Source: Buttiauxella sp. A111 (GTDB lineage Bacteria > Pseudomonadota > Gammaproteobacteria > Enterobacterales > Enterobacteriaceae). From it: a stretch of DNA of 64,000 nucleotides. Location of the stretch: assembly GCF_014189855.1 (NCBI RefSeq), contig NZ_BJFN01000001.1:62001-126000 (forward strand), given 5' to 3'. Below are positions 1-8,400 of the stretch, in pieces. Under the pieces are notes generated by a model, which saw only the letters and a list, made by a program, of their open reading frames with translations, was not told where the DNA came from and searched no databases. Position numbers and translations under genes: made by a program. Each line of letters opens with the position of its first letter. The first letter of the stretch is position 1.

Positions 1-59
1 CGGAATTTAATCAATTTTGTTTGTTTAATCACCGATTGTTAACATGGGTTAGGATGCAC

Positions 60-650
60 ATGCAGTTTAAAAAAATACTTCTTATTGCCATTCTGGCAAT
101 TGCCGGTTGTAGCGCTAAAGGCGATACCGCGAGTCAGCAACGTAACTCTATCCAACATATGCGTATTGATACGTTATCAAAGTTGTATCAAGCTCATCCT
201 GAAGCGCGTAAACAAATCCTGAAATCTAAAGGCTACGCGGTATTCTCCGCCAACAGCAGTAAAATTCTGACATTTGGATTTGGCAGTGGTTACGGCGTTG
301 TGAAGAATCACAAAACGGGCAAAGACACCTATATGAAAATGGCTCAGGCTGGAGCCGGTGTTGGTTTGGGCGTTAAGCAACTACGCACGATTCTGATTTT
401 CAATGACAGCAAAGCGCTGAACGATTTTATCAAGAATGGCTATATTGTCGGCGCGGATGCGAATGCCGCAGCTAAATATGACAATCAAGGTTTGCCAGCC
501 GTCAATGCTTCGGCGGGTGCTGTCGCACCAAGTTCGGTCGAGCTGCCTAAGCCGCTTTATTCCTACGAACTTACCGAAAAAGGCCTTGCTGCGCAGGCCA
601 TGATTAATGGCTATAAATACTGGCCAGATGATGCGCTAAACGGTAAATAA
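60..650 (+). CDS. YSC84-like (lipid-binding domain) lipoprotein
   Basis: Predicted lipoprotein of 196 residues. The N-terminus is a lipoprotein signal: basic MQFKK, a hydrophobic stretch, then lipobox LAIAGC with the acylated Cys near residue 16. The rest is glycine- and alanine-rich, with the pattern KGYAVFSANSSK, FGFGSGYGVV, and AGAGVGLGVKQ followed by a FNDSKALNDF segment. This pattern is typical of the YSC84/SYLF lipid-binding family. The start at 60 is preferred because AGGA lies five bases upstream; an in-frame ATG at 54 is possible. The protein is probably anchored to a periplasm-facing membrane leaflet. Its role is unknown. A strong terminator follows, so it looks monocistronic. Family assignment is by pattern recognition only. 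Confidence 0.75.
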   Translation: MQFKKILLIAILAIAGCSAKGDTASQQRNSIQHMRIDTLSKLYQAHPEARKQILKSKGYAVFSANSSKILTFGFGSGYGVVKNHKTGKDTYMKMAQAGAGVGLGVKQLRTILIFNDSKALNDFIKNGYIVGADANAAAKYDNQGLPAVNASAGAVAPSSVELPKPLYSYELTEKGLAAQAMINGYKYWPDDALNGK

Positions 651-658
651 CACATTTT

Positions 659-687
659 AAACGGTGCCTTGTGCACCGTTTTTTTTA
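659..687 (+). terminator. Rho-independent terminator of the lipoprotein gene
   Basis: A 9-bp perfect stem AAACGGTGC / GCACCGTTT (659-667, 673-681) with a 5-nt loop runs into a T tract ending at 686. It starts nine bases after the stop codon of the lipoprotein gene. Confidence 0.93.
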
Positions 688-790
688 TGCTTTTTTTTTG
701 TCCCTCTACACCCGGCTCATGATGTAAGGAAGTGTAAATGACTATTTCATTTGCTTATGTCAGTATTTAGCTTCGATTTTATTTGCTCAC

Positions 791-817
791 TGGATTTCTC
801 ATCAATATCACCGATAA
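791..817 (+). promoter_or_regulatory. Possible sigma-28 (FliA) promoter for the chemoreceptor gene
   Basis: CCGATAA at 811-817 matches the core of the flagellar -10 element (GCCGATAA). It lies 36 bases before the chemoreceptor start. The -35 region at the expected 11-bp spacing (TGGATTTC) matches the TAAAGTTT consensus poorly. The call rests on the -10 element and the nature of the gene. Confidence 0.35.
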
Positions 818-853
818 ATATAGGTACCCGTGAAATATGTTATAGGTTGAAGC

Positions 854-2020
854 ATGTTTAAAGATTACAGCGTAAGAACCGTGATTGTTGTTTGTACAGC
901 AATATCAATTGCGTTAATGAATTTAATGGCTTTCTTGTTATTAGCAAATACTAACGTTTTACTTATGCTGAATGCGGTTGGAGTGGCTTTGCTTCTTATC
1001 TTGTGGGCTTACATGACTCGCTATCTTGTTAAACCGATTAACGAAGTTAAAAGAAATATCGATGAAATAAACACCGGAAATTTATCCATATCGATAGCCG
1101 AGTTCGGGAATAACTGTGCAGGAAAGTTAATTCCAGGCATAAACAGCCTGGCGAAAGAAATATCCAGTTTGGTGATAGATATAAGAAAGTCTTCAAATTC
1201 AGCCAGCGAGCTGTCCGGCACACTGGCGAATCAGAGTGCGGATCTCTCGGTAAAAACGGAACAACAATCGGCCATGTTGATGCAAACCGCAGCGAGCATG
1301 GAAGAGATCTCCGCAGGAACGAAGAGCAACGCAGAAAACACCCGTCAGCTAAACACCATCACCAGTGAAGCGCATAAGTCAGCAGGGCATGGCAGTGATT
1401 TAATGCAAAAACTCACTGAGAATATGGTGTCGATAACTGACTGCTCAAAAAAGATGACCGAGATTATTAGCATAATCGATGGGATCGCCTTCCAGACAAA
1501 TATCCTGGCTTTAAATGCCGCGGTCGAAGCGGCCAGAGCGGGAGAACACGGTAAAGGGTTTGCCGTGGTTGCGGGTGAGGTCAGAGTGTTAGCGAAAAAA
1601 AGCTCAGAGTCCGCTAAGAATATTAAGTCTTTAATTGAACAAACGAATATTAATGTGATGCAAGGCGCGAAGTTGGTTTCTGAAGCAGAAAAAAATATGC
1701 ACGATATTGTTTCTGGTTCAGACGATCTAAATCTGTTGATGGAACATATTTTCTTGTCGACGAATGAACAGGAGAAGGGGATCCAGCAAATTACCATCGC
1801 GCTGTCAGAGCTGGAAAAAGTCACCCACAGCAACGCAGCAGTGGTTGTCGAACTGGCTCACTCTTCTGATGTGCTTAAAGACCAGGTGGTTGAGTTGCAA
1901 AAAAGAACCAACAACTTACGTCTGGGTGATGAAGAGCGTGTGGTCACTTCTGTCGTATCACGAGCCGTTCGCACTAAGCCGTTAAAGCAGGCAGAAGAAG
2001 GGCAATGGCAAACGTTTTAA
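854..2020 (+). CDS. Methyl-accepting chemotaxis protein lacking a periplasmic sensor
   Basis: Chemoreceptor of 388 residues. Two hydrophobic helices (about 8-30 and 33-53) are joined by only a few residues (ANTN), so there is essentially no periplasmic ligand domain. A HAMP segment follows (about 54-105, with VKPINEV), then a long cytoplasmic coiled coil. The conserved hairpin tip is present at about 215-255: [20 protein letters not shown] and [15 protein letters not shown]. The last residues are GQWQTF, close to the NWETF-type pentapeptide that docks CheR and CheB on high-abundance receptors. Typical enterobacterial receptors are about 520-550 residues, so this one is short because the sensor is absent. 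It may sense an internal, membrane or energy signal, or act through partner receptors. Its ligand is unknown. Confidence 0.9.
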   Translation: MFKDYSVRTVIVVCTAISIALMNLMAFLLLANTNVLLMLNAVGVALLLILWAYMTRYLVKPINEVKRNIDEINTGNLSISIAEFGNNCAGKLIPGINSLAKEISSLVIDIRKSSNSASELSGTLANQSADLSVKTEQQSAMLMQTAASMEEISAGTKSNAENTRQLNTITSEAHKSAGHGSDLMQKLTENMVSITDCSKKMTEIISIIDGIAFQTNILALNAAVEAARAGEHGKGFAVVAGEVRVLAKKSSESAKNIKSLIEQTNINVMQGAKLVSEAEKNMHDIVSGSDDLNLLMEHIFLSTNEQEKGIQQITIALSELEKVTHSNAAVVVELAHSSDVLKDQVVELQKRTNNLRLGDEERVVTSVVSRAVRTKPLKQAEEGQWQTF

Positions 2021-2154
2021 TTCAGCGTTTTTGAATGCCCAATTGCCATTGTTGTAGCCATATCCGCCCGAAGACAGTTGGCACAGGATAACTTGTGCGC
2101 TATTTGTTCAGGGCGTGATACGATGAACCTCATTCATTGAAATGGCTAATCATC

Positions 2155-2319
2155 ATGTCCCTCTTAGATTACGCAATGAAGCGCTTCGGTAATGCGGCAA
2201 ATAGCTCGGTGACATGTCCTATCTGCGGAAGCAAATCCTCACATCCCGCAAACAAAGTCCGACTGGGGCAAACGCTGCTCTGCCCAAAATGTAAATCGCT
2301 GTTCGTTATACCGCGCTAA
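2155..2319 (+). CDS. Small zinc-ribbon protein, YnfU-like
   Basis: Small basic protein of 54 residues with two CxxC knuckles, CPIC and CPKC, separated by 22 residues. This is a typical zinc ribbon. The end, GQTLLCPKCKSLFVIPR, resembles the YnfU family of enterobacterial zinc-binding proteins of unknown function. The ATG at 2155 gives MSLLDYAMKRF, the expected family-like N-terminus; the upstream ATG at 2137 adds only six residues. No strong ribosome site is visible. It lies alone between the chemoreceptor and the glucan synthase. Confidence 0.65.
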   Translation: MSLLDYAMKRFGNAANSSVTCPICGSKSSHPANKVRLGQTLLCPKCKSLFVIPR

Positions 2320-2490
2320 TCCCTTTTGTCAGAGACGGTATTCGGAAAGCTATTCCCGCAAAGCCGAACAAATCTTAACCTATACTGTAAAGAATCTTGC
2401 AGCTGTTAAATCCCTGATGCCTGTCACTTCATCCTGAGAGAACGTTTCTGATCTGATTGAACAACTGCTCCTGCGCGTTCACCTCGCCCG

Positions 2491-5400
2491 ATGAGCATAT
2501 TCATGAAATTAAATTTTAAACCGTGGTTTACCTCGAGTAAGCCACGGGAACTTCATCCTGAAACGCCTGGCTGGCTGTCCGCTGGACCCGCTAATGAAAG
2601 CCCAATAAAAGCCGAGCTGTTCTCTGCGGCTCAAATGGAACGTTATGGCCAAAAACTGGCGCGTTCACATAAGTTATCACCCGCTAAGATGCCGTACTAT
2701 TTGCTCAAGCGTCTGGAAGATAACGAAGCGATCATTACCCGCAACTGCTATCTGCTCAATGCTGGAGAGAAATCGGGCATTACCCCTGCGGGTGAGTGGC
2801 TGCTGGATAACTACTATCTGATTGAAGAGCAGATCCGTGTGGTCCGCCACCATCTGCCAAAGAACTTCGGCAAAGGCCTACCGCCGCTGACTCCGCCGCA
2901 TAATTGCCCACGTATTTATGATATTGCTTCCGAAGCCATTGCTCATGCCGACGGGCGTTGGGATGCCGCGAGTCTGACGAGCTATATTGCTGCTTATCAG
3001 CAAGTTACCCCTTTAACGCTGGGTGAACTTTGGGCTTTGCCGGGCATGTTGCGCCTGGCGCTGATAGAAAATTTACGTCGTGTCAGTATCGAAGTCGCGG
3101 AAGCACAAAAAGAGCGTAACCTGGCCGATGTTTGGGTGACGCGAATTTTTGAATGCGCCGAAAGCACGCCAGCGGATTTGATCATGGTGATTGCCGATAT
3201 GGCGCGTTCCCGCCCACCATTGAGCAGTGCATTCGTGGCAGAACTGGTGCGTCGCTTGCAGGGGCGGGGCAATATGCTTTCTTTGCCCCTGACCTGGGTC
3301 GAACAGCGGCTTGCAGAAACAGGCGTCACCACCGATTACCTGATTCATCGCTTCAACCAGCAGCTTGCCGCAAGTCAGCTTTCCGTCAGCAACAGCATCG
3401 CCGGTTTACGCCTGCTAAGTGAAACTAACTGGGCTGATTTTGCCGAAGCCATGAGCCTGGTGGAACAAACGATGCGGGAAGACCCGTCGGGAATTTACCC
3501 GGCTATGCATTTTGATACCCGCGATCACTATCGACATATTATTGAGATCCTCGCGCGCCACAGTCGCTCCAGTGAACCAGAAGTGGCGCGGCACATCCTG
3601 GGAATGGCGCAAGCGGCAGACCCGGAAACGCCCGCTCAACATGTTGGCTATTACCTCATTGGTGAAGGGCGGCCTGAGCTCGAAGAACAACTCGCGGCCA
3701 ATACGTCGTGGATCGTTCGTCTGCGCCACGCGTTTAATCAAACCCCGTTGCTGAGCTGGCTGGGAAGCCTAAGCCTGTTGACGACGGCGTTCAGCGCCGA
3801 CATTTTATCGCGCACCTATGAACATGGATTGAGCTGGCCACTGTTACTCCTCCTTTCTTTGCCGCTGGTGGTGATCGTAAGCCAGTTAGCCATCAATTTA
3901 CTCAATGAGACAACGACCCGTTTCCGCTTGCCGATGCCGTTGCCGCGTATGGATTTCTCAAGCGGTATCCCTGCTGAATTTTGTACCATGGTGGTGATCC
4001 CTTGCTTGCTGACCAGCCGAGCAGGAATCGACAAACTGCTCAGTAGTCTTGAGATTTGTTATCTCGGTAACAAAACTCCCCATTTGTACTTCGCACTGTT
4101 AACCGATTTTGCCGATTCGACGGAAGAAAACTCTGCCGGGGATAGCGACCTTCTGCACTGGGCTGAAGCACAAATGCAGAATCTGAATCGCCGTTACGCG
4201 CCCGTTTCACAGCCGCTTTTCTTCCTGCTCCATCGCTCGCGCCAGTGGAATCCACAACAGGGCGTATGGATGGGGTATGAACGCAAGCGTGGCAAGTTAT
4301 CGTTGTTGAACAATTGGTTACACCAGCCTGAGGCTCAATTCCGCGATGTGCACAACACGGCTATTAGCCCACCGGCAGGGGTTAAATATGTCATTACCCT
4401 CGACAGTGACACGGTGCTTCCCCGCGATACGGCACATAAACTGGTTGCGACCATGGCGCATCCTCTTAATCATCCGATCTACGACCCGGTTAAACAGCGT
4501 GTTGTGAAAGGCTACGGCATTTTGCAGCCCGGACTTGCGGAGGAGATCCCGCGTAACGGGCAGGGGCGATATGCCGCCATGTGCAGCAGCGTGCCGGGCA
4601 ATGATCCGTATTCGATGATGTCGTCGGATATTTATCAGGATTTGTTTGGTGAAGGCTCGTTTGTGGGCAAAGGGATTTATGATGTCGGCACCTTTGTGCA
4701 AGCCACTCTGAATACCTGCCCAGAAAACTTAGTGCTGAGCCATGATTTGCTGGAAGGTTGCTATGCCCGTTCGGGTTTACTTAGCGAAGTCCTGCTCTAT
4801 GAGCAATATCCCAATAATTATCTGACGGATACTGCGCGGCGTACCCGTTGGATTCGTGGTGACTGGCAACTGCTTAACTGGCTGAAAATTAACGTCAGAA
4901 GGGCTGATGGTACGCGTGATAAAAACCCGCTAACCACGCTTTCTCGCTGGAAACTGCTGGATAACTTGCGCCGCAGTCTGGTGGCTCCATCACTGCTGAT
5001 AATATTGTTTTGCTCCCTTTTACTGGTGCCCAATCCGCTTTTCTGGCTCGGCGTAATGGCGGTTGTGCTGCTGCTCCCGACCGCGTTGGTGATTGCCCAG
5101 GATCTGATTAACAAACCTGCCCGCAGACCTTTTCTTCAACACCTGTTATTAGTTACCTCAGGAGGACTTAAACGCCTGATGCGTATTGGCCTCGGGTTTG
5201 CGTCACTTCCCCATGAAGCGGGTTATTCCCTGCAAGCCATTGTGGTGACGCTATGGCGACTCGGGGTGAGTCATCGCAACCTCAATCAATGGGCCAGTTT
5301 TGACCAAAGCAACGAGGACAGCAAAGCGTCACCCCTACGCTTCTATAAGGCGATGTGGCTGAATGTGATTTCAGGTGTTGCGCTAATTGCGCTCGTGGCA

Positions 5401-8400
5401 TTGCTGGCGCCGATGATGCTGTTTTTTGCTCTACCGATTGGCTTGCTGTGGTGCCTGGCCCCCGCGCTGCTGAGCGTGTTAAGCCGCGAACCAAAACGTA
5501 ACACTGTCACTTTTAGCGCCGCTCAAAAACGTCTGTTGCGCCAAAGTAGCCGCGAGATTTGGGCCTTTTTTGAAACGTTTGCCACCGCGAAAGAAAACTG
5601 GCTACCGCCGGATAACTACCAGGAAATACCACAACCGGTGATTGCGCATCGCACATCGCCCACCAATATCGGCCTGTCGTTGATGTCCAACCTGACCGCA
5701 TGGGATTTCGGCTACATCCCGCAAGGGGAGATGTTGCAGCGGATTACGCTCACCCTCGACACGCTGGATAAAATGGAGCATTTCCGCGGCCATTTATATA
5801 ACTGGTACGACACTCGCACCCTGCAACCGCTTAACCCGCGTTATATCTCCAGCGTGGATAGCGGCAATATGGCAGGGCATTTGCTCACTCTGAGTGCCGG
5901 TTTAACTGAGCTGCGCAACCAACCGATTCTCGATTGCACCCAGGTGCTGCTGGGTATCGACGACACGTTGCAGATACTTGAAAAAATTTGGGGGCAGAAT
6001 GCGCCAACGTCTTTGCGCCAGCTACGTAACCATTGCAACACGGCCCTGACGCTGCAACCGTCATTACTGTTTGCTGAACTGAAAAATATGCGGGCGCAAT
6101 GCAATCGTCTGCATGCGCTGTGCAGCCATGAGAATGCGCAGGTGCGGCGCTGGGTAGACATGCTTCAGCATCAGTTAGTCCTTGTTTGCCATGAATGGAC
6201 GAGTTTTCTCAGTTGGCTTCCGCCAGATTGGGACACGAAACCATTGCCGGGGGTAACCTGGCTTGCTCAGGCCAAACATACCGGCGAGGGATCGCCGTCG
6301 GAGTCGGCTATCCGTCAGGCTCGCACCCGGCTGGATATCATTACTGAACTGGAACTGCGCTTACATGAACATGCGCGGATGGATTTTGTCTTCCTGTACA
6401 ACGAAGTGACCAGTCTGCTGAGTGTCGGGTACAACTGCGACAATAATAAGCTCGACAACAGCCATTACGACTTGCTGCCATCGGAAATTCGACTCACCAG
6501 TTTTCTGGCGATTGCCACTAACCAACTGCCGCTGAAAAGCTGGTTCGCGCTAGGGCGGTTGTTCACCACCATCGATAACGAAACCGCGCTGATGTCCTGG
6601 AGTGGTTCGATGTTTGAATATCTGATGCCGAACCTGGTCATGCCCACGTATCCCGGCAGCTTACTTGAAGAGATGAGTCAGTCGGCGGTAAAACGCCAGA
6701 TTGACTGGAGCAAAGAGCGCGGCGTGCCGTGGGGGATATCGGAGTCGGGCTACTACTCTTTTGATGCCCTGCAAAATTACCAGTATCACGCGTTTGGTGT
6801 GCCGGGACTGGGCCTGCGACGTGGGCTTGCCGACGATATGGTCATTGCGCCTTATGCGACGATGATGGCGCTGACCATTGCGCCACACAAAGCCTGTGAA
6901 AATCTGCTGAAACTGGAGAAAAGCGGCGCTCGAGGTGAGTACGGTTTTTACGAGGCGCTGGATTACACACCGTCGCGTCTTGCCAGTGGCCAGATGTATG
7001 CGGTCGTTCGTTCATGGATGGCGCACCATCAGGGAATGGCATTCCAGGCATTATCTCATGTGCTACTGGGAGCACCGATGGTGGATCGTTTTATGTCCAG
7101 CCCCGCGTTTCAATCGGCTCGTTTGTTGTTACAAGAGCGTGTGCCTGATGCTATTGAGCTTTACAGCCCGCGCCGTCACTTTGAATCCCATGAAGGGGTG
7201 CTCCAGCCTGTCCAGTATGAAACCCGTGAATTTACAGACGTTGATAGTCTGATCCCTGAAATTCAGCTGCTGTCGAATGCGGATTATCACTTGATGGTGA
7301 GCCAGTCCGGCGGCGGTTACAGTCGCTGGAAAGATGTGGCGCTGACACGCTGGCGCAGTGACGCGACCTGCGATAACTGGGGCGCATTTTGCTATATCAG
7401 CGACCCGGCAACCGAAGAAGTGTGGAGCAATACCTGGCAACCGCTTGGCGAACCGGTTAGTCAGTACGACGTCATCTTTACCGACGCAGGTGCGGAATTC
7501 AAACTGGTGGCCGGGACAATCAATGTGAAAACGCAGATTGTTGTCTCACCTGAAGATGATATTGAGCTACGCCGCGTCACGTTGCTGCACCGTGGGCGCC
7601 AACCGCGCACCATAGAATTGACCACTTACGCCGAAGTGGTTCTCGCGCCATTTGAGAGTGATTTGGCGCACCCTGCATTCAGTAATTTATTTATTCAGAC
7701 CGAACTTGTTGCGCAGCAGAATGCCATTCTTTGCCACCGTCGCCCGCGTTCGCCCAATGAGAGTTGCCCGTGGATGTTTCATACCCTGGTTGTGCATGGG
7801 CAGACGCAAAACGAAAGCACATTTGAAACTGACCGGGCAAAATTCCTTGGGCGGGGCAGAACGCCCGCGAATGCACAGGCGACGGAACAAAGTGGTTCAC
7901 TCAGTAACAGTGTTGGGCCGGTGCTGGATCCCATCCTGTCCATTCGCCAGTCGATTGTGTTGCAACCCGGCTTACCGGTGACCGTCGACATTATTTATGG
8001 CGTGACGGAAAGCCGTCAGCATAGCCAGGCGCTGATTGAGAAATATCACGACCATCCGATAGCCGATCGCGTATTTGAACTGGCGTGGTCACATAGCCAG
8101 ATTGTGTTGCGCCAGATTAATGCCAACGAAGATGACGCTACGCTCTTTAACCGCCTCGCCAGCGCAGTGCTGTTCCCCGGCCCTGAATTGCGTGCGGATG
8201 CCAAAACCCTGGCGCGTAATCGTCGCGGGCAGTCTGGCCTGTGGGGATGGTCTATCTCGGGCGATTTACCGATTGTCATTCTTAATGTCACCAGCGATGA
8301 AAGCATCTTGCTGATTACCACCATGATCCAGGCGCACCATTACTGGCGTCTCAAAGGACTTGCGGTTGATCTGGTTATCCTCAATGACAGTCTGGGCGGC

